From: Myxococcaceae bacterium
Lineage (GTDB): Bacteria > Myxococcota_A > Polyangia > Polyangiales > Ga0077539
DNA: 64,000 nt
NCBI GenBank assembly: GCA_004297725.1
Contig: SCUS01000069.1
Coordinates: forward strand, 1 to 64,000
Direction of reading: 5' to 3'
Shown here: positions 26,242 to 35,166 of the stretch, one piece after another
Numbering within the stretch: position 1 is the stretch's first letter
Layout of the letters: every line of letters begins with the position of its first letter
Translations under genes and position numbers: made by a program
Notes under the pieces: model-generated
What the model was told of the DNA's origin: nothing
Databases searched by the model: none
The model's input: only the letters and a program-made list of their open reading frames with translations

Positions 26242-28248
26242 CTATCCCTCCAGCATCGCCGACGACCAGCGCCCCGCCATCGCCGCCACCCTCGGCGAGG
26301 ACACGTAGGAGCGCCACGCCGACACCGAGCGCTCCTGCCGAGAGACCCAGTCCTCCGGGTCGAAGGCGATGCTCCCTCCGGTGCGGGCACACAGCTCCAG
26401 CCACGCCATGCGCCGCACGTCCGGCGCGGCGTCGTCGCGGTCCATCTCGGTGACGTTGTCCATCGGCGACCAGGGCCGCCCCCAGCGGAGCCGCTGCCCC
26501 GCCGGGGCGCCTCCGCCCACGCGGGACCACCACCGCCGCCACACCGCCATCTCGACGCAGGGCTCGGCCACCGGCGTCGGCACGAAGCCCTCCGGGCGAG
26601 GCCACGGCAGCGTCGGATCGATGCCCTCGGGCGCGTCGTCGGTGAGCATCGCCCCGGTGATGCGCTCCAGCGCCCCCACCGCCAGGGCCTTCGTCGCCGC
26701 GTCGTCGAAGGAGAGCGCCCCGATCAGGTCGTCGACGAAGTCCGGGTCGCCGTACCAGCCCAGCGCGTCGAGCAGGGCGAGCGAGCCCCCGCGGCCCGCG
26801 TCGGCGATGAGCGCCGCCTTGCTGAGCCGCGTCCCGGCGAGGGCCACGTAGCGCACCGCGCCCGCGAAGCCGCCGTCGACGCCTTCGGTGAGCTCCAGCG
26901 CCCTCCAGGCCCCGTCGCGCTGGCCTCGGGCGATGCGGCCCTCGATGGCCGAGCGCGCCACCGCGGGCAGCGGGTGCCTCAGCAGCGCCAGCGCCAGCGA
27001 GGGGTCGACGTCGCCCTGCACCCTGGCGAGCGCCCTGGCCGAGGCGCGCAGGGCGGGCTCGTCGTCGAGGGAGAGCGCCTCGCGGGCGCAGTCGTCCCAC
27101 TGAGAGGCCAGCAGCGCGTAGCGGCGGGAGAGGGCGTCGAGGGCCACGGCGCGGCGCGCGGGCTCCGGGGCGGTGAGCCACCCCCGGAGGGCCTCGTCGA
27201 GCATCGGGTGCGGGGCGTGGGCGAAGGCGTCGGCCACGGAGAGCGCGACGGCGGCGTCCTGGGAGAGCGAAGCGCGGGCGATGCGGAGCGCGGCGTCGAG
27301 GGTGTCGCTGCCTCGCAGCGAGAGGAAGAAGAACACCAGCGCCCAGGTGAGCTCCGGGTCGGGCAGCGGGCGCTCCTCCAGCATCTGCACCAGGCCGGGG
27401 ACCACCCCGTCGCCGCAGGCCACCAGCGCGTCGACCCGTCGCAGGAGGCGCTGCTCGGTGCGGGCCGCCGCGCGCCACGACGATCCGCTCATCGGGCGGC
27501 GCAGGAGGCCGAACATCCCGAGGTCTTCGAGGCAGGTGCGGGCGCGCTCGAAGAGCACCTGCTCGGGGGGGATGGCCACGCCGAAGACCAGCGCCGCCGC
27601 CCTCCCCGGGAGGTCGATCGGAGCCGACGGAGGGGGCGGAGGAGCGAGGGAGGGGCGGGCCTCGGAGGCGGCCTCCATGGCCTCGAGGCGGGCGCGAGAG
27701 GCGGCGGCGAACTCCTCCAGCTCGGAGAGCGAGGTGATGGCCGGAGGGGGTGGAGGATCGGGCGGCGGCGGAGACGGTGCCTCCGGGGCCGCGGGCATCG
27801 GGACCATCGGCACCACCAGGCCTCGCGTGGCGTCGAGGGAGACGGGCTCATCGAGGCTCGCCCTCAGCACCCCGGGGCTCTGCCTCGGGGCCTCGAAGCC
27901 GTCGGCCCTCAGCGCGGGGACGGCGTTGAGCCCCTGCAGCGCGCTGGCCACCAGGTCGCGCGCCCGCTCGTGCGCCGACGAGGGCTCCGCGGGGTCTTCC
28001 TGAAGCCGTGCGAGGGCCGCGCGGGTGGCAGCGAGCGCTCGGGCGAAGGTCGACTGCACCCACGCCCCGTCACCAGGAGCCGCGAGCACCTCGTAGACGG
28101 CCGTGATCGCGTCGCCCACCGAGCGAGCCACCTCGCGACCGCCAGGGAGCGCCGCGGCCACCAGGGTCACCAGGGCCTCGTCGAGGCGGGCTCGCACCTC
28201 CCCCAGGTCGGAGCGCGCCGCAGGGCTGAGCGCCACGTCCCGGGTCAC
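26242..28248 (-). CDS. HEAT-repeat protein, TIGR02270-like, in T6SS locus
   Basis: The 668-residue product has an N-terminal helical region of about 130 residues and a Pro-rich linker (about 170-215). A long array of HEAT-like helical pairs follows. Its end matches the TIGR02270 family: DALGWYGDPDFVDDLIGAL, an ITGAML segment, LPWPRPEGF and a Gln/Arg-Leu-Arg-Trp-Gly finish. Such proteins occur in myxobacterial type VI loci and may act as adaptors. The GTG at 28248 overlaps the DUF3396 stop, so it is the start. Confidence 0.75.
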   Translation of the reverse strand: MTRDVALSPAARSDLGEVRARLDEALVTLVAAALPGGREVARSVGDAITAVYEVLAAPGDGAWVQSTFARALAATRAALARLQEDPAEPSSAHERARDLVASALQGLNAVPALRADGFEAPRQSPGVLRASLDEPVSLDATRGLVVPMVPMPAAPEAPSPPPPDPPPPPAITSLSELEEFAAASRARLEAMEAASEARPSLAPPPPPSAPIDLPGRAAALVFGVAIPPEQVLFERARTCLEDLGMFGLLRRPMSGSSWRAAARTEQRLLRRVDALVACGDGVVPGLVQMLEERPLPDPELTWALVFFFLSLRGSDTLDAALRIARASLSQDAAVALSVADAFAHAPHPMLDEALRGWLTAPEPARRAVALDALSRRYALLASQWDDCAREALSLDDEPALRASARALARVQGDVDPSLALALLRHPLPAVARSAIEGRIARGQRDGAWRALELTEGVDGGFAGAVRYVALAGTRLSKAALIADAGRGGSLALLDALGWYGDPDFVDDLIGALSFDDAATKALAVGALERITGAMLTDDAPEGIDPTLPWPRPEGFVPTPVAEPCVEMAVWRRWWSRVGGGAPAGQRLRWGRPWSPMDNVTEMDRDDAAPDVRRMAWLELCARTGGSIAFDPEDWVSRQERSVSAWRSYVSSPRVAAMAGRWSSAMLEG

Positions 28249-29180
28249 TGCCACCCCTCCGGCTCGACGAAGCGGCGCAGCCAGCGGAGCGTCTGCTCCC
28301 CGTCGTAGAAGCCCCCGTAGTAGCGGGCGAAGCGGCGGGGCAAGAGGGCCTCGAGGGCGCGAGAGACCTCGGCGTAGGTCTCCGGGTAGACGAGGTCGTT
28401 GACGTCGCCGGTGACCGGGCGCTCCCCGGCGCGGACGATCACCCCGTGGGAGAGCGGGAGCACCGTGATGGGGCGCTCCCAGGGGTGCGCCTTCAGGGCC
28501 TCGGCGGTGATGCCCCGCTCCTCCATCAGCCCCGCGCCGAGGAGGGTCAGCCAGTTGGTGGAGGGGAGCTCCCGGCCGACGAACCACGAGGCCATGTCGG
28601 GGTCCTGCACGTCGAGGCCGAGGTGCTGCAGCGCCCACTTCCGGATGCACCAGAAGGCCGCGGGCTTCTCCCACTCGTTGAAGGTCGTGAGGTAGCCGCC
28701 CACCGCGCAGCGGAAGGGGTGCTCCTGGGCGAGCTCGACCGCCAGCGCCAGCAGGTCGTCGGGCTCCTGGTCGTAGGGCAGCACCAGCTGGAGCCAGCCG
28801 TGGCGGCCGCCGCGCTCGGGGTCGATCTCCCGGTACGAGAAGCCCGCCCCCATGCACCCGGTCTCGTCGCTCAGGCGCACCTGCAGCAGGTGCCTCGGCC
28901 CCGCGGCGTGCCACTCCCGGCCGAGGGTCTGCGGCAGCCCTTCCCGCTCCGCGGCGGAGAGTCGTACCCAGTCGCTGCGCGTCGAGGTGGTGAACCACTC
29001 CAGCGACCCGTCGGGCACCGCCCTCAGCAGCGCCGTCACCATCGACGGAACGCCCGTCTCGGCCCAGTGCTCCGCGTCCTCCAGGTAGACGGTGAGCCCG
29101 AGCGCCACCCTCGCCACCATCACCTCCGGGGCGTCGGCGAGGTAGCCGCAGCCGGGGCGCTGTCCAGGGCGGGCGGTCAT
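28245..29180 (-). CDS. DUF3396 / TsiV-type T6SS immunity-family protein
   Basis: The 311-residue protein carries the DUF3396 pattern: VARVALGLTVYLEDAEHW, a central GFSYREID strand, LQLVLPYDQE, and a C-terminal SSWFVGRELPSTNWLTLLG-like block ending GITAEALKAHP. The family includes T6SS immunity proteins that neutralise effectors. It is coupled to both neighbours by four-base overlaps (28245-28248 and 29177-29180). A matching toxin is not obvious next door, so it may protect against a toxin encoded elsewhere or have an adaptor role. Confidence 0.75.
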   Translation of the reverse strand: MTARPGQRPGCGYLADAPEVMVARVALGLTVYLEDAEHWAETGVPSMVTALLRAVPDGSLEWFTTSTRSDWVRLSAAEREGLPQTLGREWHAAGPRHLLQVRLSDETGCMGAGFSYREIDPERGGRHGWLQLVLPYDQEPDDLLALAVELAQEHPFRCAVGGYLTTFNEWEKPAAFWCIRKWALQHLGLDVQDPDMASWFVGRELPSTNWLTLLGAGLMEERGITAEALKAHPWERPITVLPLSHGVIVRAGERPVTGDVNDLVYPETYAEVSRALEALLPRRFARYYGGFYDGEQTLRWLRRFVEPEGWQ

Positions 29181-30118
29181 CGCTGCCTCCTCCGGGGTCC
29201 CCTCCAGGCCGGTGCAAAGGCGCGGGTCGCCTCTCGGAATACCTCGATGGGTATGCGGGTGAAGGTCTCCCCGTCGCGGCTCGCCACCAGCTCGTGGGGC
29301 GCGGCCGCCAGCAGGTCGCCTCGGGTGTCGATCTGCGTGGCCGGGACGTCCTTGCGCCACTCCACCAGGGTGTTGCGCTCCACGGCGTGGAGGCCTCTCG
29401 CCCCGGTGGTCACCAGCACCTTGCCCTGGAAGACCCCAAGGGAGAGCAGCGGCCCGTCGGAGATCACCCGCTCGACCCAGCCGTGGACGCTGCCCTCCAG
29501 CACCCGATAGCCCGCCCCGCTCGCGTGGATCTCGTCTTCGGACACCACCTGCACCGAGGAGAGCATCGAGCGGGTGGGGGCCGGGACGCGGATCCATCGC
29601 AGCCCGTCCCAGCGCGTCACGAGACCGCCGTCGCCGACCGCGTAGACCAGGTCGGGGCGGAGCCCGTGCATCCCCACGATGAGCCCCGGAGGCGGCGGGG
29701 TCTCGGACCACTGCGCCCCGTCCCAGCGGTGCACGATGCCGTGGATGCCGGGCTGCTGCACCCGCTGCCCGAAGGCGAACACGTTGGACTCCTCGAGGCC
29801 GTAGACCCCGCTCAAGATCCCGGGCAGCGGAGTGAAGGACCACCGCGGCGTGAGCAGCTCTCCGGAGGCCTCGACGTGGACGCCGGTGCGGGCGCCGCCC
29901 TCGGACACCCAGAGCCGCCCGGAGGGGGCGCGCCAGAGGCGGGTGAGCCAACCCCGGTGGCCCAGCAGCAGGTACATCTGGCCCTGCACCACGCGGCCGA
30001 TCCACGACTCGGCCATGTCCTCCGACCAGCCGTAGGTGTCGTCGTAGCGGTCGGCGAGGAAGTGGAAGTCCTCCGCCGAGAGACCGCTGACGCCGCGATA
30101 TTTCCAGGTGATGGGCAT
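29177..30118 (-). CDS. Beta-propeller-like protein of the T6SS effector locus
   Basis: The ATG at 30118 (PITWKYRGVSG follows) is preferred because the 27 residues upstream are Arg/Ser rich. The 313-residue protein is built of repeated short strands with motifs such as HRWDGAQWSETP, VYAVGDGGLVTRWDGLRW and VRVPAPT. This resembles WD40/YCF48-type propellers found in Myxococcota. No signal peptide is visible. Within this operon it may be a protein-protein adaptor; that is inference. Confidence 0.6.
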   Translation of the reverse strand: MPITWKYRGVSGLSAEDFHFLADRYDDTYGWSEDMAESWIGRVVQGQMYLLLGHRGWLTRLWRAPSGRLWVSEGGARTGVHVEASGELLTPRWSFTPLPGILSGVYGLEESNVFAFGQRVQQPGIHGIVHRWDGAQWSETPPPPGLIVGMHGLRPDLVYAVGDGGLVTRWDGLRWIRVPAPTRSMLSSVQVVSEDEIHASGAGYRVLEGSVHGWVERVISDGPLLSLGVFQGKVLVTTGARGLHAVERNTLVEWRKDVPATQIDTRGDLLAAAPHELVASRDGETFTRIPIEVFREATRAFAPAWRGPRRRQR

Positions 30119-30158
30119 TGCGCGTGGAGGCCCTCGTGGGCCGCTCAGACGGTGGCGA

Positions 30159-30482
30159 TCAGAAGCCGCTGATGTCGAGCCGCACCGGCGCCGCCGCAAC
30201 CTCCGGGTGCGCGGCGTAGAGCGCCTCCATGCACTGCTTCACCCGCTCGGGGGCCTTGAGCTCGTGGTCGAGGGTGTCGGTGCCGTAGCTGAAGCACACC
30301 AGCAGCCGGGACGGGTCTTCCGGGTCGGGGAGCGTGCGGTAGTACATCAACGGGAGGTAGTCGCCCCCGCCGGTCGCGTCCTCCATGGCCTGCTCGACGG
30401 TCGCGTCGTCGGCGAAGAAGTTGAGCGCCTCGACGTGCTGCTTCAGGAACGCGTCGATCGTCGGGATGAGGTTCTCGTTCAT
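30159..30482 (-). CDS. Small acidic protein, possible immunity protein
   Basis: The 107-residue protein starts at the ATG at 30482. It is acidic and mixed alpha/beta, with no recognised domain; segments LMYYRTLPDPEDPSRLLVCF and FADDATVEQAMEDATGG stand out. It lies 47 bp downstream of the candidate toxin gene, the usual place for a cognate immunity gene. No homology-based function can be given. Confidence 0.5.
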   Translation of the reverse strand: MNENLIPTIDAFLKQHVEALNFFADDATVEQAMEDATGGGDYLPLMYYRTLPDPEDPSRLLVCFSYGTDTLDHELKAPERVKQCMEALYAAHPEVAAAPVRLDISGF

Positions 30483-30529
30483 GGCTCTTCGAGGGCTCGT
30501 GGGTCGTGGTGTAGGAGCGGCGCGCCCCC

Positions 30530-31600
30530 TCAGGCCGCGTGCCCGGTGCGGCGCTGCTCCCGGGCGATCATGCGCCGCCCCATGTCGGCGCGGCAACAGT
30601 CCCCGTCGTAGCGCGAGAGCGCCGCGCGGGCGGTGGTGGCCTGCTTCGACTTCGCGCCGTGGGCGGCCTCCGCGGCGGCCACGTCCCCCTGGAGCGCGGC
30701 CCGGTGTGTCGCCCGGGTGGGCGGCGGTCCTCCTCGGGTGGGCGTGGCCCTCGCGTCGTTGCGGGGGAAGTCGTCCTTGCACTTCTTGTACATCGCCGCC
30801 TCGGCCTTCTTGCGCCAGTTGTTGAGGCACGCGGCCGCGGTGTTTCCACCGATGACCTTGTCCTTGGCGCAGTTGGGCTCCGCGGGAGCCTTGGCTCCGA
30901 TGGCCGCCGCCTGGCTCGCGGGGTCGAGCCGGTCGAAGCGCTCGGCCGCGTTGGAGCCGGGGCGGGGAATGGGCGCGGCGGTGGTGGCCTCGAAGCTGTT
31001 GGCGAAGTTCTGCTTGTGGCGGTCGAGCATGGGCTGGGTGCGAGCGTCCTCGTCGGCGCGGCGCTGCTCCGGGGGGTACGCGCCGCCGGGGGTGTTGGGG
31101 ATGCCGTTGACGCTGCCCGGGGTGGTGGTGGTGCCGTTGCGGGCGCGCTGGTTGGCGCTGTCGTTGTTCTCGTTGATGGTGTGGACGCCGTGCACCGTGG
31201 CCGGGTCCGCCGCCCTCCCCTGGTGGGGGACGCAGGGCGCGAGGTTGGACTCGAAGCCGTCGACCACGGACTCGCAGACCTCCCCCCGACCGCCCTCGGT
31301 GCGGAAGTTGGAGTCCCTGATCAGGTGCCCCGACTCGCAGTCGGAGAGGAAGCGCTCCTGCGGTGTGGGCTGGGGGATGTTGTTCGCGGCCCGATCGGCG
31401 GGCGAAGCGTTGTCCCAGGCCTCGCACTTCTTCCGAGCGTCGGCGTTGGTCTTGGCGACGAAGCTGTAGCTCCCGCAGTTGTCGGGGTTGAGCGCGGCCT
31501 TGATGAGCAGCGCCTGGCACTTCTTGGAGAAGAACGCGCTCCCTCCGCTGTTGAGGTAGAGGGTGAAGACGTGAGGCGGAGGCGTCGGGGCGGCGGTCAT
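30530..31600 (-). CDS. Candidate T6SS toxin/effector, unknown fold
   Basis: The 356-residue protein is not recognised with confidence. It is rich in Cys, Asn, Asp and His. A central segment (about 90-150) reads GHLIRDSNFR, GRGEVCESVVDGFESN, APCVPHQGR and VHGVHTINENN. His/Asp/Cys spacing of this kind is seen in the nuclease-like domains of polymorphic toxins. It directly follows a PAAR-like DUF4150 gene (16 bp) and precedes a small acidic gene. That order is typical of a PAAR-delivered effector and its immunity protein. There is no signal peptide. Confidence 0.5.
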   Translation of the reverse strand: MTAAPTPPPHVFTLYLNSGGSAFFSKKCQALLIKAALNPDNCGSYSFVAKTNADARKKCEAWDNASPADRAANNIPQPTPQERFLSDCESGHLIRDSNFRTEGGRGEVCESVVDGFESNLAPCVPHQGRAADPATVHGVHTINENNDSANQRARNGTTTTPGSVNGIPNTPGGAYPPEQRRADEDARTQPMLDRHKQNFANSFEATTAAPIPRPGSNAAERFDRLDPASQAAAIGAKAPAEPNCAKDKVIGGNTAAACLNNWRKKAEAAMYKKCKDDFPRNDARATPTRGGPPPTRATHRAALQGDVAAAEAAHGAKSKQATTARAALSRYDGDCCRADMGRRMIAREQRRTGHAA

Positions 31601-31616
31601 CGGCGTGCTCTCCCTC

Positions 31617-31994
31617 TCAGCGCGAGTCGCCGAAGCCCGGGGAGCCGGTGACGGTCACCGGCCGACCCTCGAAGTGCACCGTCACCGCGGGCACCGGGAG
31701 CGACCAGCCGAGGCCGGTGTTCACGCCCGCGACGGTGATGTCCTTGGTGAGCGCCACGCCCGCCTCGTTGCCGTGCATGTTGCTGATCTTGCAGAAGGAG
31801 CTGTGCACCTTCTTGCCGTGGATCTCGATGCGGGCGCACTTCTCCGCGAGGCTGCTCGAGCTCCCCATCAGGGGGTAGGGCATCGGCAGCGGGCTCGGCG
31901 CGGCGGGCGTGAAGCACATGCACGGCACCACCCCCGTCACCTGGTGGGCCGAGTTCTCGCAGACGACTTCCATCATCAAGGCGGTCACGCTCAT
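31617..31994 (-). CDS. PAAR-like DUF4150 spike-tip protein
   Basis: The 125-residue protein has the DUF4150 pattern: a start rich in small residues, VPCMCFTPAAPSPLPMPYP, KIEIHGKKV-like strand (here RIEIHGKKVH), SNMHGNEAG and the GxxWSLPVPAVTVHFEGRPVT end. DUF4150 proteins sharpen the VgrG spike and recruit toxins. Its ATG at 31994 begins 20 bp after the upstream small gene. The next gene downstream is the candidate effector. Confidence 0.85.
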   Translation of the reverse strand: MSVTALMMEVVCENSAHQVTGVVPCMCFTPAAPSPLPMPYPLMGSSSSLAEKCARIEIHGKKVHSSFCKISNMHGNEAGVALTKDITVAGVNTGLGWSLPVPAVTVHFEGRPVTVTGSPGFGDSR

Positions 31995-32014
31995 CGCTCG
32001 CTCCCCTCCTCCGC

Positions 32015-32515
32015 TCAGTTGAACTTGATCATCGCCGCGAGGGTCCGGGCCACCTCTCGCGCCCTGGTGAGCACCCGGTTGGCGAAGACCTCGACCTCGC
32101 CCGAGGACACCATCACGAAGGCCCCCGGCACCCTCATCACCACCTTCTCCGTGGCCGTCACCGTGAAGGCCCTGGCCGCCACGTCCACGTCCCCGTCCCG
32201 GCCCACGGTCAGCGCCCTCGCGGTCTGAAGCGTGCCCACGATCAGGGGCGCCTCGCCGAGCTCCAGCACCACCCTCGCGCCCGACGCCCTCGCGGCCTCG
32301 AGGAGCGCGCCGTCCACCGACGCGTCCACCGAGGCGAGCGCCTCCGCGCCTCCGGCCCGCACCCTCCACGAGTCCCCCTCGCGAGCCACCACCGTGGCCA
32401 GCACCAGCGGCGCTCCCGCCAGCCGGGCGACCGCCGCCGTGGTCTCCGCCACCTCCCTCACCGCCGCGGTCTCCGGGGCGCGCCCCGCTCCCGACTTCAC
32501 TCCGCTTCTCTTCAT
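32015..32515 (-). CDS. Small T6SS-locus protein (DUF6484/DUF3540-like)
   Basis: The 166-residue protein has an Ala/Val-rich core with strands in the middle (PLVLATVVAREGDSWRVR, ARVVLELGEAPLIVGTLQ). Its C-terminus resembles the VgrG-like beta segment (MVSSGEVEVFANRVLTRA). Small proteins of the DUF6484 or DUF3540 type with this look occupy the slot between vgrG and DUF4150. Assignment to a family is tentative. Confidence 0.5.
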   Translation of the reverse strand: MKRSGVKSGAGRAPETAAVREVAETTAAVARLAGAPLVLATVVAREGDSWRVRAGGAEALASVDASVDGALLEAARASGARVVLELGEAPLIVGTLQTARALTVGRDGDVDVAARAFTVTATEKVVMRVPGAFVMVSSGEVEVFANRVLTRAREVARTLAAMIKFN

Positions 32516-32543
32516 GGCCTACCTCCCTCTCCGCCTCTCCGCG

Positions 32544-35165
32544 CTACGTCGGACCGATCGACGGGTCCGTCACGTCCAGCCCCGCGCTCCCCTCGATGGT
32601 CACGTTCAAACCTGAGATCACCACGCCGCCGCTGTCGACCACGATCTCCGAGAGCCCGCACTTGAGCGTGATCTTCCCTCCCGCGGTGACCTTCATCCTC
32701 GACCCGGTCACCGCCGCCGCCCCCTTGGCGCTCATCGAGTGCCCGCCCCCGATGCTCTGCCGCATGACCCCCGCCACGTTGACCGCCATCGCCGCCGTCG
32801 CGTCGAGGCTCAGCCCCGCCGACGTCATCAGCACGTAGCTCCCGGTGAGCTCGGTCTTCGACCCCTTGGTGTTCTCCATCTTCGAGCCCGCGGTGAGCTC
32901 GATCTTCGCCGCGCCGATGGTCTCCTTCGCGCTGCCTCCCACGTTGAAGGTCACCCCGTAGGCCGAGTTGATGAGCGCGATCGCGCCGATGCTCTCGGTC
33001 ACGTCGCCGCCCACCACCGTCCCCCAGACGCCGCTTCCCGCGCCGCCCGCGGTGTTGCTGGCGCTGGCGTTCTCACCGCCGCCACCACCGGCAGGCATCG
33101 AGCCGTTGGCGATGGCCGCGGAGGTCCCCGCGGCGTCGCTCGCGGCCTCCGCCCCGGCGGGCGTGTCGGCGCCGGCCACCCCGTGGTGCCCTTCGGCCGC
33201 GAGCGCCGCGCCCGGCGACTGCACCAGCCCCGCCGCAGGACCGGCCAGATGCATCACCGGCCCCATCGCCGCGCGCGCCCGGTTGAGCGCCGGGAGCATC
33301 GGCCCCAGCAGGGCCGCCTGCGCCCGGGAGGCCGCCGCCGCCGCGACGCCTTCCGCCGCCGCCACCGCCTCCCGCTTGATGATCTCCAGCACCGCGGCGC
33401 CGGGAGAGCCCACCTTCACGCTCTCCATCGCGCCCACCGAGAGGCTCATCGCGCCGACGATCTCCTCGGTCGCGCTCTGGTCGACGCCCACCGTGCGGTT
33501 GGCCCCCACGGAGATGCTCTCGTTGCCCGCCACCTTGCCCGAGTCCGAGCCCTCGACGGACATGCTCTCGTTGCCCGACACCGCCGCGCTGCGCTTGCCC
33601 ACCACCGTGCGCGTCGCGTTGGCGCCGACGTTGAGGATCCGGTCGTGGGCCACCACCACGTTGATGTCGTGGCCACCGTTGATGGCCACCCGCTGCGCCC
33701 CGGCGCTGTCGTCCAGCATCACCTCGTTGGTCGCCCCGCGACCGGGCAGGCTGTACGACTTGTGACCCGTGACGGCCTTCTCCGCGGGCAGCGGATACGA
33801 CGGGGGAAAGAGCGCGTTGTAGACCTGACCGAAGCACACCGGGCGGTCGGGGTCGCCGTCGAGAAACTCCACCAGCACCTCCCAGCCGATGCGCGGAATG
33901 GCCACCGAGCCGGTGGTCTGCGCCTGGGACACCCGCACCCAGCAGGTGGTGTGCTCGTCGAGCTTGCCATCGCGGTCCCAGTGAAACTGCAGCTTCACCC
34001 GGCCGAGGGCGTCGCAGTAGATCTCCTGGCCCGACGGGCCCGTCACCCTTGCGGTCTGAAGCCCCACCACCCTCGGCCAGGGCGTGCGCCTCGGCGTCCG
34101 GAAGGGCTTCGCCTTCGGGATCATCTCCAGCGTCACCACGCACTCCGGATCGCCCCGGTCGACCAGCGCCCCCTCCCCCGTCTCGGCGTCGATGCGCACC
34201 CGCAGCCGCTGCCCGATCACCATCCACTCCGCGTCGTCGGTCGGGTGCCCCGACACCTGGAGCCAGCGCGCCGTCGAGAGGGTGACGGCGTTGGTCTCCG
34301 CGGTCACCACGTCGTGCGCCACCCGGAGCGACTCCAGCGTGTCCTGCGCCCTGCGCTGCCCCACCGGGAGGTCGTCGTAGTGCCCCGGCTGCTCGTACCA
34401 CTCCAGCGTCCCCGCCGCGGAGGCGTCGCTCGCCTGCGCGAACATCTCCTCCGAGGGGTGCTCCCGGTCGTAGTCGTTCATCGCGACGCGGGAGGGGGTG
34501 AGGGCGCCGCGGCGGTGCCAGCTCCAGAGCCGCAGCCCCCGCCCGTGGAGGCCGAGGTCGGGCGTGAAGATCACCTCCCCGGGCGTGTTGCGAGGCGCGG
34601 TCGGCGTCTGGTCACCGAAGACCATCACCACCCCCTCGGCGCTGTGCTCGAAGGCGAACCAGATGCCCTCCTCCTCCAGCAGCCGGCGCACGAAGGCGAG
34701 GTCGCTCTCGTCATACTGCACGCAGTATTTCCGTACGCCGTAGTTGCGCCCGAGGCCCCAGCGGGTCTCCTCCTCAGGAACACCCGCGTCGCGCAGCACC
34801 CGGCGCACGATGTCCGGCACGTCGAGGTCCTGGTGGATGCGGTAGCCGTGGCGCCACGCGAGCACCGCCGCCCGAGGCACCACCGTCGCCCGACAGCGGA
34901 TGCTCGTCGCCCCCTCGTCGTCCGTGGCCGCCACCTCCAGGGACTCGATCTCCCCGCCCACGAAGCGCTCCTGCTCGTCGTCGTCGGTGAGCGTCACCAG
35001 CACCGTCGACCCGGTGGCGCGGGTGAAGGCCACCTCGTCGGCGCTCAGGTCGACCTCGTAGCGGTAGAGCTCGCCGAGGCGCTCCTCGCCCCGCACCGCG
35101 TGGACGGTGTTGTGCCCCGGAAACGCCCCGCCCACCAGGCTCGCGCGCAGTCGTTGCTGACTCAT
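32544..35165 (-). CDS. vgrG: VgrG (TssI) spike protein 1
   Basis: The 873-residue protein shows VgrG features in order: a gp27-like N-terminus with IHQDLDVPDIVRRVL, YCVQYDESDLAFVRRLLEEEGI, the gp5 OB domain (GRVKLQFHWDRDGK, CWVRVSQ, IPRIGWEVLVEFLDGDPDRP), and a long beta-helix of short repeats rich in Gly, Ser, Val and Ala. An Ala-rich insert (about 590-690) lengthens it relative to the other two copies. It forms the trimeric puncturing spike of the type VI machine. It starts one base after the stop of the next vgrG upstream. Confidence 0.93.
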   Translation of the reverse strand: MSQQRLRASLVGGAFPGHNTVHAVRGEERLGELYRYEVDLSADEVAFTRATGSTVLVTLTDDDEQERFVGGEIESLEVAATDDEGATSIRCRATVVPRAAVLAWRHGYRIHQDLDVPDIVRRVLRDAGVPEEETRWGLGRNYGVRKYCVQYDESDLAFVRRLLEEEGIWFAFEHSAEGVVMVFGDQTPTAPRNTPGEVIFTPDLGLHGRGLRLWSWHRRGALTPSRVAMNDYDREHPSEEMFAQASDASAAGTLEWYEQPGHYDDLPVGQRRAQDTLESLRVAHDVVTAETNAVTLSTARWLQVSGHPTDDAEWMVIGQRLRVRIDAETGEGALVDRGDPECVVTLEMIPKAKPFRTPRRTPWPRVVGLQTARVTGPSGQEIYCDALGRVKLQFHWDRDGKLDEHTTCWVRVSQAQTTGSVAIPRIGWEVLVEFLDGDPDRPVCFGQVYNALFPPSYPLPAEKAVTGHKSYSLPGRGATNEVMLDDSAGAQRVAINGGHDINVVVAHDRILNVGANATRTVVGKRSAAVSGNESMSVEGSDSGKVAGNESISVGANRTVGVDQSATEEIVGAMSLSVGAMESVKVGSPGAAVLEIIKREAVAAAEGVAAAAASRAQAALLGPMLPALNRARAAMGPVMHLAGPAAGLVQSPGAALAAEGHHGVAGADTPAGAEAASDAAGTSAAIANGSMPAGGGGGENASASNTAGGAGSGVWGTVVGGDVTESIGAIALINSAYGVTFNVGGSAKETIGAAKIELTAGSKMENTKGSKTELTGSYVLMTSAGLSLDATAAMAVNVAGVMRQSIGGGHSMSAKGAAAVTGSRMKVTAGGKITLKCGLSEIVVDSGGVVISGLNVTIEGSAGLDVTDPSIGPT

Positions 35166-35166
35166 C

